A stretch of DNA of 64,000 nt from Chlorogloea sp. CCALA 695 (GTDB taxonomy: Bacteria; Cyanobacteriota; Cyanobacteriia; Cyanobacteriales; Chroococcidiopsidaceae), in the NCBI RefSeq assembly GCF_003003885.1, contig NZ_PVWN01000004.1:96968-160967 (forward strand). Reading direction: 5' to 3'. Shown one piece after another: positions 38,960 through 48,705 of this stretch (its first letter is position 1; each line of letters starts with the position of its first letter). The translations under genes and the position numbers were made by a program. Below the pieces are notes generated by a model. The model saw only the letters and a program-made list of their open reading frames with translations, did not search any database and was not told the origin of the DNA.

Positions 38960-39631
38960 ATGGCGGAAATTGCCGTTCAAGGGACTGACTTAGATTTTAG
39001 CTGGCATCAAGGAGAGCAGGTTTTAAACGCCTGCTCTTTAGAAGTACCCAAAGGCGAATTTTGGATGCTTCTAGGCACTAATGGCAGTGGCAAATCTACT
39101 CTCCTTAAGTTATTAGCCGGGTTATTAACCCCTAAGTCAGGATTGGTGCAAATTTTGCATCCTGTTGGCTTTGTATTCCAAAACCCCGATCATCAATTGG
39201 TAATGCCTACAGTCGGTGCAGATGTAGCCTTTGGATTGGTGGAAGAACAATTGCCAATTTTTAGAGTCCGCCAGCGCGTTGAGGAAGCCTTAGCCGCCGT
39301 CAATATTCTAGAGTTGCAAAGAAGACCAATTTATGCGCTCAGTGGTGGGCAAAAACAACGAGTAGCGATCGCTGGAGCGATCGCCCGTCAGTGCGAAGTA
39401 TTGTTATTAGACGAACCTACAGCTTTACTAGATCCAGATAGTCAATTAGAATTAGTCGCCCAAGTCCAAAATTTAGTCAAAAGTCGGGGTTTAACTGCTC
39501 TATGGGTAACTCATAGATTAGAGGAGTTAAATTATTGCGACGGGGCATTTTTGCTAGATCGGGGATCAGTAGTAGATCGTGGCGATGCACAACGATTAAA
39601 GCAACGTTTGATTCAATCCCCACCGCCGTAA
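38960..39631 (+). CDS. ABC transporter ATP-binding protein, CbiO/EcfA type
   Basis: The protein has 223 residues, with Walker A GTNGSGKST (about 39-47), Q-loop in VGFVFQNPDHQLVMPTVGADVAFGL, signature ALSGGQKQRVAIAGAIARQ and Walker B VLLLDEPTALLDP. QNPDHQLV... after the Q-loop is typical of cobalt/ECF-type ATPases. The substrate is unknown and no membrane partner is adjacent. A clear terminator follows. Confidence 0.85.
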   Translation: MAEIAVQGTDLDFSWHQGEQVLNACSLEVPKGEFWMLLGTNGSGKSTLLKLLAGLLTPKSGLVQILHPVGFVFQNPDHQLVMPTVGADVAFGLVEEQLPIFRVRQRVEEALAAVNILELQRRPIYALSGGQKQRVAIAGAIARQCEVLLLDEPTALLDPDSQLELVAQVQNLVKSRGLTALWVTHRLEELNYCDGAFLLDRGSVVDRGDAQRLKQRLIQSPPP

Positions 39632-39708
39632 TAATAAAAAATTTGGCATTGAGATAAGTCAAAGGTTAAGCCTTAACTCTTATCACTATTATGCAAGGGC
39701 AAATTTTA

Positions 39709-39736
39709 GACCCCCAGATTAGTCTAGGGGTTTTTT
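39709..39736 (+). terminator. Intrinsic terminator after the CbiO-type gene
   Basis: A stem with arms ACCCCCAGA and TCTAGGGGT (one internal mismatch) is followed by six T. This is a classical form for plus-strand transcription. Confidence 0.85.
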
Positions 39737-39751
39737 CTTGAGAATTTTAAC

Positions 39752-40225
39752 TTACTCTTGGGGGGCAGTTTCAAGCTCTGAATCTGAATCTGAATTTGAA
39801 TCTGAGCTTGACTCTAATTCCTCTGGAGGAGCCGCAGCTACAGGAGGTTTGGGCTTTGTGGGTTTGGGGCCGCGCATCAAAGCCATATTCATGGGCGGTG
39901 TCGCTGGTTCTTCTTCCCGATTAGAGCCTTTTCCTCTACTTTTAGACCTTTCTTTGCCTGGTATGGAAGGAATCACTTTACGCTTTTCCGGCGATACGGT
40001 CGCAACTTCAAGACCATCTTCAACGGCGTTGGGTTGAGTTTCCTGTATTTGGGCTTCAACTTCACTAGGAGGAGCGATTGGACGCTCTGATTTCTTAATC
40101 GGCGATGCGATCGCAACGTCAAGATTATCTTCAACGGCGCTAGGTTGAGTTTCCTGTATTTGGGCTTCAACTTCACTAGGAGGAGCGATTGGACGCTCTG
40201 ATTTCTTAATCGGACGTTCCACCAT
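39752..40225 (-). CDS. Low-complexity hypothetical protein with an internal 37-residue duplication
   Basis: The protein has 157 residues. The block KKSERPIAPPSEVEAQIQET occurs twice, at residues 7 and 44, and its DNA repeats with a 111-base period. The tail is Pro/Ala-rich, then Ser/Asp/Glu-rich (SSSDSNSDSDSELET). No fold is recognisable, and it is likely disordered. The reading frame may be an authentic gene, but its conservation is unknown. It ends just after the previous gene's terminator. Confidence 0.55.
   Translation of the reverse strand: MVERPIKKSERPIAPPSEVEAQIQETQPSAVEDNLDVAIASPIKKSERPIAPPSEVEAQIQETQPNAVEDGLEVATVSPEKRKVIPSIPGKERSKSRGKGSNREEEPATPPMNMALMRGPKPTKPKPPVAAAPPEELESSSDSNSDSDSELETAPQE
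40032..40213. repeat. Direct repeat of about 70 bp with 111-bp period
   Basis: The sequence from 40032 to 40102 recurs at 40143-40213. The block is in frame in the gene above, so duplication kept the reading frame. Confidence 0.85.
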
Positions 40226-40339
40226 AAATTTTGCACATTTATTTATTAGTATTTTTGCACTGTCTTAGTATTTTAAGGAAGTTCAAACCCAAATTAAAGT
40301 TGTAGCACAGCACCGTTGACTCAAGATCGCTAGTCTAAT

Positions 40340-43027
40340 TTAAACAGTATTGGCAATAGAAGACTTAATACTGCCAGTATCAACCACCACCGCTCCTTTA
40401 GATTGTCCGTTTTGCCCTACTGGGCGACGCGCTTCAATCAAACTAATTGCCCGGTTGACGGTTTCCGGTAAAACTACGACTAAGCCACCACTAGGAGCTT
40501 CATCTAGAGCTTTATTAATTGCTTCGGTTTCATCTAAAACTATTTGGTAATTGCAATCTGGCTTGGCTTGCACAATGCCTTTAGCAATCAATTGAGCCGC
40601 CGATCCCCGCTCTCGTCCCCGCAAGTCGTCATCTTCTTTAATGATGATGCGCTCAAATATTTGTGCCGATAGCTTGCCTAAAGTCACAAAATCCTCATCG
40701 CGGCGATCGCCTGGCCCGCCAATTACTCCCACTCGCTCCCCCGGCCAATTGCGGACAAAGCCCCCCAACGCTTCGTAGCTGTGGGGATTGTGAGCGTAGT
40801 CTATCAGTACGTTGTAGCCACCCAAATCAAACATATTCATCCGCCCTGGTGTTTGGCTCACCGAAGCGCGGAAGGTAGTTAAACCTGCGCGGATTTGCTC
40901 AATACTTACCCCTTGGGCAAAAGCTGCCACACTAGCAGCCAAAGCATTGGCAATCATAAAGGGCGCTCTTGCTTCCATAGTTAAAGGTACATTAACAGCT
41001 TGCTCAATTCTTAGCGTCCAATCGCCCTTTAGAATCGATAGGTAGCCGTTTTCATAAGCCGCCGCCAAACCGCCTTGCCCAATGTGCTGCTGTACCAAAG
41101 GATTATTTAAGTTCATGGTAAAGTAGGCAAGCTCAGAATTAACACGCGATCGCATTTGAGCTACTAATTCATCATCCGCATTTAGTACGGCATAACCCTT
41201 GGGCGTTACAGCTTCAGCCACTACACTTTTTAAATGTGCCATCTGATTTACGGTATCAATGTCACCAATGCCCAAATGATCGGCCGCCACGTTTAGCACT
41301 ATGCCCACATCTGCCGCATCAAAAGCCAGACCAGAGCGGAGAATCCCCCCCCGTGCCGATTCTAATACAGCTATTTCTACCGTGGGATCTTGCAAAATTA
41401 GTTGAGCGCTTTGCGGTCCTGTGTTATCTCCTGGCTCTACTAAATAATCGCCGATATAAGTGCCGTCAGTAGTTGTAAAGCCTACCGTCTTTCCGGTTTG
41501 CTTCATAATATGCGCCAGCAGCCTGGTGGTCGTAGTTTTACCGTTTGTTCCAGTAACAGCTAATATCGGAATTCTGCTGGGTTTACCGGGAGGAAATAAC
41601 ATATCTAGCACTGCTCCGGCGACATTGCGGGGTATGCCTTGACTGGGGCATACGTGCATTCTAAAACCTGGGGCGGCGTTTACTTCGACAATTACGCCAT
41701 CTACATCGCGTAACGGCTTACTAATATCTGTCGTGACAATATCTATCCCAGCAATATCTAAGCCGATAATTTTTGCTACTCGTTGCGCCAGCCAGACATT
41801 TTCGGGATGAATATCATCAGTACGATCTACCGCAATACCGCCCGTACTCAGGTTTGCTGTAGCTCTCAAGTAGCATATTTCGCCTTTGGGTAACACCGAA
41901 GTTAGCTCGTAGCCCTGCCTTTGTAGTAATGCTTCGCTTGTACGATCTACTTCAATTCGGGTCAAGACATTTTCGTGTCCTTCTCCCCGGTGGGGATCTT
42001 GGTTAATGATTTCAATTAATCTAGCTACCGTATTTTCACCGTCACCGATCACATGGGCGGGTACGCGCTCGGCTACCGCTACGACTTTACTATCAACCAC
42101 TAGCACCCGGTGATCACTCCCGACATAGTAGCGTTCGACAATTACCGATTTTGAAACTTCTTTAGCCGCATCGTAAGCACTCTCGGCTTCCTCTAGCGTC
42201 CGAATATCAATAGTAATTCCTCTGCCATGATTGCCATCAAGGGGCTTAATTACAATTGGATAACCGCCGACATCTTCCAGCGCTTGGGTCAATTCGTCTA
42301 AATAATTAATTACCGTACCTCTTGGCACTGGTACTCCAGCACTGGCTAGTATGCGCTTAGTGCCTTCTTTGTCGCAAGCAAGCTCTACCCCTAATATCCC
42401 TGTGCGATTGCTCATTGTTGCTTGCAATCGCTGTTGATAAACACCATACCCCACTTGAATCAAAAAGCGAGTATCAAGAGCCATCCAGGGGATACCCTTT
42501 AATTGAGCTTCTTTGACAATTGATTCGGTGCTTGGCCCTAAAGACGCATCTTGAGCCAATTCTCTCAAATCTTGCAAATCTTGCTCTAGGTCTTCTTTAG
42601 CATAACTACCTTTTTCTACAATACTTTGACACAGGCGCACGGCGGCTCTAGCGGCATAACGTCCGGCTTGTTCGTCTTGATACTCAATAACTACTTGATA
42701 TATTCCCGCGCTAGAGGTTTCGCGGGTACGACCAAAACCCGCTTCCATCCCCGCCAATTCTTGCAATTCTAGGGCTACGTGTTCGATAATATGTCCCATC
42801 ATCGTCCCTTCTTTTACCCGGCTAAAAAAGCCACCCCGACAGCCTGGAGAGCAAAAGTGTTCCTCCAAACTTGGCAACGCCGTTACTAAACCTTCATAGA
42901 AGCCAGGAATTTCATTGGAGGGCGATTCTGCAAGTTCTTCTAAATCGAGTCGCATGACTATGAGTTTATGTCGTCGAATGCTCCAATAGTTGGGCCCGCG
43001 TAACGTCTGGATTTTTAATATTCTCAT
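40340..43027 (-). CDS. cphA: Cyanophycin synthetase
   Basis: From the ATG at 43027 the protein has 895 residues (MRILKIQTLRGPNYWSIRR, the usual start); an upstream frame extension of 10 codons has no support. It has an N-terminal region, then an ATP-grasp domain (about 220-475, with GVPVPRGTVINYLDEL, NHGRGITID and VEVNAAPGFRMH), and a Mur-ligase-like domain with GTNGKTTTTRLLAHI (about 490). It polymerises aspartate and arginine into cyanophycin, a nitrogen store in the cytoplasm. It follows cphB on the same strand. Confidence 0.98.
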   Translation of the reverse strand: MRILKIQTLRGPNYWSIRRHKLIVMRLDLEELAESPSNEIPGFYEGLVTALPSLEEHFCSPGCRGGFFSRVKEGTMMGHIIEHVALELQELAGMEAGFGRTRETSSAGIYQVVIEYQDEQAGRYAARAAVRLCQSIVEKGSYAKEDLEQDLQDLRELAQDASLGPSTESIVKEAQLKGIPWMALDTRFLIQVGYGVYQQRLQATMSNRTGILGVELACDKEGTKRILASAGVPVPRGTVINYLDELTQALEDVGGYPIVIKPLDGNHGRGITIDIRTLEEAESAYDAAKEVSKSVIVERYYVGSDHRVLVVDSKVVAVAERVPAHVIGDGENTVARLIEIINQDPHRGEGHENVLTRIEVDRTSEALLQRQGYELTSVLPKGEICYLRATANLSTGGIAVDRTDDIHPENVWLAQRVAKIIGLDIAGIDIVTTDISKPLRDVDGVIVEVNAAPGFRMHVCPSQGIPRNVAGAVLDMLFPPGKPSRIPILAVTGTNGKTTTTRLLAHIMKQTGKTVGFTTTDGTYIGDYLVEPGDNTGPQSAQLILQDPTVEIAVLESARGGILRSGLAFDAADVGIVLNVAADHLGIGDIDTVNQMAHLKSVVAEAVTPKGYAVLNADDELVAQMRSRVNSELAYFTMNLNNPLVQQHIGQGGLAAAYENGYLSILKGDWTLRIEQAVNVPLTMEARAPFMIANALAASVAAFAQGVSIEQIRAGLTTFRASVSQTPGRMNMFDLGGYNVLIDYAHNPHSYEALGGFVRNWPGERVGVIGGPGDRRDEDFVTLGKLSAQIFERIIIKEDDDLRGRERGSAAQLIAKGIVQAKPDCNYQIVLDETEAINKALDEAPSGGLVVVLPETVNRAISLIEARRPVGQNGQSKGAVVVDTGSIKSSIANTV

Positions 43028-43190
43028 GTCTATATGCGTTTGTTGATTCGCCACCAATTAAATAGTTTCTACCGGGATTTGACTAATTAACTGTTCGTGG
43101 ATAACAGTTTTTTGCCTAACCTTTGTGCCTTTAGTTGTCAAATGACTATTAGCAAAAATATTTTCTGACTTACGCCTTAGTGTACAGGTC

Positions 43191-44054
43191 TTAGCTAGAA
43201 ATTTGATGTATCGAGGCTAAAACCTTGCGTTGGTTGATATGGTAGCGATCGCCATGACTCAACACGTGCAAGCGTAAATTATGCAGGCTTAAGGGATCTG
43301 TAGCCCCCACCCTAGGCTGATTTGTATAACAGTTTGCCCCAGGATCGACAATTGTTACTGTACCTTTGCCCATAACGTGCAGCCAGCCATCACTTTCTAC
43401 CATTGCACAGGTATCTTCATCAATCCCAATGCCCAGGCGATCAGGGTGAGTTGCGATCGCGCTAATCAATCTTGCCATGCGGTTGCGGTTTTGAAAGTGC
43501 TGGTCTATAATCACTTCTGGCAAAAAACCTAATCCCGTAGCCAAATCTACTAGCGATCGATTAGGCGATTCTCCGCTACCACCCCCAGCAATCATATGAT
43601 GACCCATAATGGCGGCTCCAGCGCTCGTTCCGGCTAGAGTTATTTGCGACTTTTGCACCCTTCGTCTAATAATTTCCATTACGGGAGTATCGGCTAATAT
43701 TCCACACAAGCGCAGTTGGTCGCCACCAGTTATAAATACTCCTGTACAAGCTTCTAAGCTGGCTTGAATTGCCTCATCGTCGCATTGTTCTCGTTCTCTA
43801 ATATCAAGAACATCAATTTGTTTTGCCCCCATTTCCGTAAAAATGCTTGTATACCGTTCGCCGATAATACCTGGTTCGCGCGAAGCGGAGGGAATGATGG
43901 CAATGTGAGCGTCTGTAGCGCCAGAGCGATAAAAAAAAGTTTGGAGAATTTCTTTGCCATGAACTTTATCTTCTGCCCCACCAATAACCATAACGGAGGT
44001 TTTCGTTGCTTGGGGTGTCATTATTTCCAATATTTGAGCTTCTAGTTGCAACAT
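43191..44054 (-). CDS. cphB: Cyanophycinase
   Basis: I chose the ATG at 44054 (287 residues); a TTG at 44078 would add 8. The protein has VMVIGGAEDK, the strand-turn ITGGDQLRL, and the nucleophile Ser144 in TLAGTSAGAAIMG. It is an intracellular serine exopeptidase of the S51-type family that splits cyanophycin into beta-Asp-Arg dipeptides. It stands 5' of cphA (164 bases apart), the usual gene order in cyanobacteria. Divergent trmD lies upstream. Confidence 0.96.
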   Translation of the reverse strand: MLQLEAQILEIMTPQATKTSVMVIGGAEDKVHGKEILQTFFYRSGATDAHIAIIPSASREPGIIGERYTSIFTEMGAKQIDVLDIREREQCDDEAIQASLEACTGVFITGGDQLRLCGILADTPVMEIIRRRVQKSQITLAGTSAGAAIMGHHMIAGGGSGESPNRSLVDLATGLGFLPEVIIDQHFQNRNRMARLISAIATHPDRLGIGIDEDTCAMVESDGWLHVMGKGTVTIVDPGANCYTNQPRVGATDPLSLHNLRLHVLSHGDRYHINQRKVLASIHQISS

Positions 44055-44342
44055 AGTTTTTTTCAATAGCCTCAGCAAAATTTAACGCTCCAGTATTTTT
44101 GATGCGGGTTAATTTGTTTAACCTAAGTTCGCCTCACGTTTAACCCCTAAGCACTGCAAAACCTGGCTTGACGAGCAAATTTGCTGAGGATTGCTCAGTA
44201 TCTCTTGAATAATTAACACTGGAGCAAAAATAATTCGCAAGATGTCACAATATTTAAACATAATTTAATCAACTAAAATAACCTTGCTTGGAGAGATTTT
44301 TTACTCTTCTGATTATTTTCCCTCCCTTTCTCATACAAAACA

Positions 44343-45017
44343 GTGCGATTTGATATTGTTAGCTTATTTCCCGACTTTTTTACCTCTACCCTAAGTTCAG
44401 GGCTATTAGGTAAAGCCTTAGACAAACAGATCGCCCAAGTGCATCTAATTAATCCCCGTGACTTTACTACCGACAAACATCGCAAAGTTGACGATGAACC
44501 TTACGGTGGGGGGGTGGGAATGTTGTTGAAACCAGAGCCAATTTTTGCGGCGGTGGAGTCTTTACCTGTTCTACCCCGACGGGAGATAGTGTTAATGACA
44601 CCCCAAGGGCAAACCTTAAATCAGCCTTTACTCAAAGAATTTGCCACTAATTACGACCAATTAGTAATTATTTGCGGTCACTATGAAGGGGTAGACGAGC
44701 GCGTGCAGTTTTTAGTAACTCGTGAGGTGTCCTTGGGGGATTTTGTCCTAACGGCGGGAGAAATTCCGGCTCTAGCGCTAATTAATGGGGTGGTGCGCTT
44801 GCTACCGGGGACTGTGGGCAAAGTTGAATCTTTGAGCGCCGAAAGTTTTGAAGGGGGATTATTAGATTATCCGCAGTATACACGCCCGGCCGATTTTCGC
44901 GGCTGGAAAGTGCCGGAGGTTTTGCGATCGGGCAATCATGCAGCAATTTCTAAGTGGCGCTACGAACAGCAATTACAAAAAACCCGTCGATGTCGTCCCG
45001 ATTTATTGGAAAGTTGA
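44343..45017 (+). CDS. trmD: tRNA (guanine-N1)-methyltransferase
   Basis: The protein has 224 residues, starting at GTG (MRFDIVSLFPDFF). It has DEPYGGGVGMLLKPEP, ICGHYEGVDERV and the knot region SLGDFVLTAGEIPALALINGVVRLLPG, matching TrmD. It methylates G37 in tRNA with S-adenosylmethionine, preventing frameshifts. No rimM or rplS lies beside it here. Confidence 0.96.
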   Translation: MRFDIVSLFPDFFTSTLSSGLLGKALDKQIAQVHLINPRDFTTDKHRKVDDEPYGGGVGMLLKPEPIFAAVESLPVLPRREIVLMTPQGQTLNQPLLKEFATNYDQLVIICGHYEGVDERVQFLVTREVSLGDFVLTAGEIPALALINGVVRLLPGTVGKVESLSAESFEGGLLDYPQYTRPADFRGWKVPEVLRSGNHAAISKWRYEQQLQKTRRCRPDLLES

Positions 45018-45064
45018 TTATTAGTTGCAAAAATGAGGTCGCATTTCTAGTATGGCTCCCTACT

Positions 45065-45583
45065 CTATATTTCCATTAATCCACGGTGATCGTAGTATTC
45101 AACCGTTTTCTCTAAACGGTTAGTCTCGCCTTCAGCGTCTTTGAGTAAGTCATCCCAATTATCTGGAGGATTTCCATCTTCAAGCATTTTCTTAAAAACT
45201 AAATAAGCATCAGTCTTACTTTTGTAAGCTCGCTTAGAGTTGTCATCGTTAACCCAAGCGAAAACAATGATTTTGCCCTCTTGATGATACCTAAAAAATA
45301 GTCGATATTGCTGAAAAAATTTAGCTCTAAACCAGTGTTTATAATCATCACCAAGGGTATTACCTTGACAATAATCATTCCGTGTTGGATCTTGAGGAAT
45401 TACCTCAAAGGCTAACTTCGCTACAGCAGCTAAACGCTTCGTGGCATTCTTCTTTTTGTAATCTTTGGGATGTTTTTGACGCAATTGTTCAACTTGCGTC
45501 AAAAGTTCTTCAAGTTGATCGAGGAATAGAGAATGAGCAAATATGTTCCAACCATTAACCACTAGCGGTCGATTTGCAGACAA
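45065..45583 (-). CDS. yhaV: YhaV family type II toxin (ribosome-dependent mRNA interferase)
   Basis: The protein has 172 residues, starting at TTG (MSANRPLVVNGWNIFAHSLF), the start supported by GAGGATGAA upstream. The pattern NATKRLAAVAKLAFEVIPQDPTR, YKHWFRAKFFQQYRLFFRY and VFAWVNDDNSKRAY matches YhaV, the toxin that cleaves mRNA during translation. The antitoxin PrlF is encoded 2 bases upstream. The toxin, read second in the operon, is kept in check by the first gene. Nothing indicates loss of function. Confidence 0.92.
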   Translation of the reverse strand: MSANRPLVVNGWNIFAHSLFLDQLEELLTQVEQLRQKHPKDYKKKNATKRLAAVAKLAFEVIPQDPTRNDYCQGNTLGDDYKHWFRAKFFQQYRLFFRYHQEGKIIVFAWVNDDNSKRAYKSKTDAYLVFKKMLEDGNPPDNWDDLLKDAEGETNRLEKTVEYYDHRGLMEI

Positions 45584-45585
45584 AC

Positions 45586-45921
45586 TTATTCATCCTCGTC
45601 CAACAGTGGTGCGTCAAGATCAAAATCAACTTCAGCAACTAAGGACTGAACACGGCTTACTAAATCAGAGCTAATCCCTTGTAAGTGCTGAGGATTCTTG
45701 CCGATATCTTGTGTAATAAAATTTAAAAACTGCCCTAGTATCGGATCGCTCTGGGTCTTTTCAGCACGAGAAATTACTACTTTACCATCAGACTCGATGG
45801 TATAACAGATTTTATCGCGCTTACTCAAGGCAAGGACTTTGCGAATGTGATCGGGAATTGTCGTTTGATAGCGATCGGTGAGAGTAGATTCTGAGCATGG
45901 GGCTAGTGTTTTAGCAACCAT
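45586..45921 (-). CDS. prlF: PrlF (SohA) family antitoxin, AbrB/SpoVT type
   Basis: From the ATG at 45921 with a GGAGG Shine-Dalgarno 8 bases before it, the protein has 111 residues. The N-terminus (ESTLTDRYQTTIPDHIRKVLAL) is a swapped-hairpin AbrB DNA-binding fold, followed by a Glu/Asp-rich C-terminus that would bind the toxin. It likely represses its own promoter. It precedes yhaV by 2 bases. The longer frame to 45933 adds four codons from a TTG. Confidence 0.9.
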   Translation of the reverse strand: MVAKTLAPCSESTLTDRYQTTIPDHIRKVLALSKRDKICYTIESDGKVVISRAEKTQSDPILGQFLNFITQDIGKNPQHLQGISSDLVSRVQSLVAEVDFDLDAPLLDEDE

Positions 45922-46130
45922 AGCAACCTCCAATTTTGTCGTAAAACTCTATTTTTAAGGTAATGCAATTGCATTGTCTTGTCAAGAATAATTTTACTGT
46001 CCTTAGAGCTTGAAATTGTTACTTACAGGAAGGCGTTTGACCCTTGGCGGTCACTTTTAATCCCTAACTCAATTAAGCGATCGCACATCTGCGATATAGA
46101 ATAACGAATTCATTCAACAAAACCTGTATT

Positions 46131-47957
46131 TTAGTGATAACCTGCTGCTTGGAGAGTAAAAAGCCTTGCATAGCGACCATTGGCGGCTAATAACTCCTCG
46201 TGGGTTCCTTGTTCAATTAATTCGCCATCTGCTAAAACTGCGATCGCATCTGCCATTCTGACGGTAGAAAAACGGTGAGAAATTAAGATTGCCATTTGAT
46301 GTTTTGCCAAGCTGCGAAAGCGGTCAAATATCTGTACTTCCGCCTCTGCATCCATCGCGGCGGTGGGTTCGTCTAGTACCAAAATATCGGCTTTAGTCCG
46401 CATAAACGCACGAGATAAAGCGATTTTTTGCCACTCACCCCCCGACAATTCTTGTCCATCTTTAAACCATCGCCCTAACTGAGTTTGAAACTTATCGGGC
46501 ATTTTTTCGACAAAAGCTAACGCCATCCCTTTTTCGGCGGCGGTTTTCCATTTAGCTGCGTCTTCTAGGTATTCTACATCCCCCACGCCTACATTTTCGC
46601 CGACAGTAAATTGGTAGCGTACAAAGTTTTGAAATATTACCCCAATCCGCTTATGCAGAGCGTTCATATCCCATTCTTGTAAATCTACCCCATCTAAAAC
46701 AATTCGCCCGCTACTGGGGGTATAGAGCCGCGTTAACAGCTTAATTAGCGTAGTTTTGCCCGAACCATTAGCACCGACAATTGCTAATTTGTCTCCTGGT
46801 TTTAGGTGTAAGGAAACGTTTTTTAAAGCAGGTTGTAGGCTACCCGCGTAAGTAAAGGAAACATTTTCAAACCGCAAGCCATCCCCAGGAAGTAAACCAA
46901 AAGTACATTTACCCAATGGTTGAGGAATATCTTGTTCTAAGAACTCGTACAAGTTAGAAAGATATAAGTTGTCTTCATACATTCCGCCAATGGAACTAAG
47001 GAAACTTGCAAAAGTAGTTTGTCCTTGGCGAAATACTACTAAATACATTGTCATGTCTCCTAAAGAAATGCGCCCTGCGATCGCTTCAACTACAATCCAT
47101 AGGTACGCAATGTAAAAAGCCGATGTACTAACTAACCCCAGCAAATAACCCCATATTCCCCGCTTTAGGGTCAAGTTGCGGTCTTCGGAGTACAATCGAT
47201 TAAAAATATCCCGGTAGCGCTGCAACAGCATTGCACCAAGCCCGTACAACTGTACTTCTTTAGCAAAATCTTCTCTGGCAATTAGAGTCTCTAAATAGGT
47301 TTGCTCTCGCGTTTCTGGTGCGCGCCAGCGAAATAGGCGAAAAGCTACACCAGCAAACTTAGTTTCGGCAATAAAAGCAGGTACAGCAGCCAGAATCAGG
47401 ACAATTACAACCCAACCAGAGAATTTCAATAGCAACCCGCCATAGGTAGCTAAAGATATCGTGTCTTGAACTAATTTGAAAGTACCGCTAACTAAGCTTA
47501 AAGGACGACTAGAAGCTTCTCGCCGCGCTCGACTCATTTTGTCATAAAATTCTGAGTCTTCAAAGTGAGCCAAATCCAAAGTTAGCGCTTTTTCAAGGAT
47601 TAAAACATTAACTTTTTGCCCTAATAATACCCTCAGTAAAGATTGAGAAATACTTAGCCCTCTTTGACTTCCAGCGAGAATAGCAACTATAATAGCCTCT
47701 ATTCCTAAGTAGAAAAAAGCTGCATTGCGATCGCCTATTAGTCCTGATTGAGAGGCAAGAATCACGCTATCAACAATTAATTTACCAATATAGGCGATCG
47801 CGGCAGGAAGTAAACCAGCAATAACTGTCAAAGTTGCCAAAATTATTGTCAGAGTGCGGCTAGTGTTCCATACCAATTCCAGCGCTCGTCCGCTATACTG
47901 AAACACTGCAAATATTTGTCTAACTAATCTAGCAATACTTTTTTTTCGACTAATCAT
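46131..47957 (-). CDS. ABC exporter with fused membrane and ATPase domains
   Basis: The protein has 608 residues: six-helix membrane domain (about 25-330), then ATPase with GANGSGKTTLIKLL, signature LSGGEWQKIALSRAF, Walker B ILVLDEPTAAMD and ISHRFSTV. The signature LSGGEWQK is typical of a group of lantibiotic/peptide or lipid exporters rather than MsbA proper. It starts 30 bases after the first of two tandem membrane proteins and may form one operon with them. The substrate is unknown. Confidence 0.9.
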   Translation of the reverse strand: MISRKKSIARLVRQIFAVFQYSGRALELVWNTSRTLTIILATLTVIAGLLPAAIAYIGKLIVDSVILASQSGLIGDRNAAFFYLGIEAIIVAILAGSQRGLSISQSLLRVLLGQKVNVLILEKALTLDLAHFEDSEFYDKMSRARREASSRPLSLVSGTFKLVQDTISLATYGGLLLKFSGWVVIVLILAAVPAFIAETKFAGVAFRLFRWRAPETREQTYLETLIAREDFAKEVQLYGLGAMLLQRYRDIFNRLYSEDRNLTLKRGIWGYLLGLVSTSAFYIAYLWIVVEAIAGRISLGDMTMYLVVFRQGQTTFASFLSSIGGMYEDNLYLSNLYEFLEQDIPQPLGKCTFGLLPGDGLRFENVSFTYAGSLQPALKNVSLHLKPGDKLAIVGANGSGKTTLIKLLTRLYTPSSGRIVLDGVDLQEWDMNALHKRIGVIFQNFVRYQFTVGENVGVGDVEYLEDAAKWKTAAEKGMALAFVEKMPDKFQTQLGRWFKDGQELSGGEWQKIALSRAFMRTKADILVLDEPTAAMDAEAEVQIFDRFRSLAKHQMAILISHRFSTVRMADAIAVLADGELIEQGTHEELLAANGRYARLFTLQAAGYH

Positions 47958-47987
47958 TTCCAGCTAAAAAATAGGCGCACTTCCACC

Positions 47988-48638
47988 CTAGCTTGTAGAT
48001 TCGATTAATGGCGGACGCAAGCACAAATACAGTAAAGGCCCAAATAACGGGATTAGCGCTATTACCCAAAATAGTTGAGAATCTCTTAACCAACCACGTC
48101 TTGCCATATCATCGCCCAAAACTATCGGAAATAGCAGGCAAAATAGACAAAATGCTAAACTCATGCCATTGATAAAGCGATCGCCAAGAAATTGTTGAAT
48201 GTAATCTGTCCAATTTCCCGCAAATACGCCGTAAACTAGCACAAAAATTGTAAATACAGTCAAAATAATGCCTGTAGAACGAGAGTCTAGTAAGTTTAAG
48301 AATTTATCTTTTTTCCCAGTAAATTCTTGATTTGGTTCTCGCAATGCCAAATAAGGTATTAATCCAATTACACCCGATCCTACGGAAGCTAAAGCAAAAA
48401 CCCAAAAAGGAATTTTTTGCATTCTTCCATCAATAAATAGCAGGCAACTATAGATTAGTAGCCAAACTCCCACTAAAGCAAATATTGACAAAATAATTGC
48501 ATTAACTTCTCCCCATTGAAAAGTCAATATGTTTATTAGTAGTGCGATCGTTTCGGGTAAATGCAAAGGTGGTGCTAGAAGTAAAACATAGGCGATAAAT
48601 CCCACCCATACAGACCACAATACAGATTTTCTGAGCAT
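47988..48638 (-). CDS. Multispanning membrane protein, tandem paralogue A
   Basis: The protein has 216 residues with about six membrane helices. It shares with the gene at 48706-49380 the pattern LIYSCLLFIDGRMQKI, LREPNQEF, LLDSRSTGI, DRFINGMSLAFCLFCLL and DDMARR. The family is found in cyanobacteria and, as far as I recall, in plants; the function is unknown. It lies between its paralogue and an ABC exporter, all on the minus strand, with 67 and 30 bases between the genes. Confidence 0.75.
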   Translation of the reverse strand: MLRKSVLWSVWVGFIAYVLLLAPPLHLPETIALLINILTFQWGEVNAIILSIFALVGVWLLIYSCLLFIDGRMQKIPFWVFALASVGSGVIGLIPYLALREPNQEFTGKKDKFLNLLDSRSTGIILTVFTIFVLVYGVFAGNWTDYIQQFLGDRFINGMSLAFCLFCLLFPIVLGDDMARRGWLRDSQLFWVIALIPLFGPLLYLCLRPPLIESTS

Positions 48639-48705
48639 AATTTATATAGAGCAAGTAGGTTAATGCAATTAAAACGGATAACCTACGGTAACTACGTCTT
48701 ACTAA

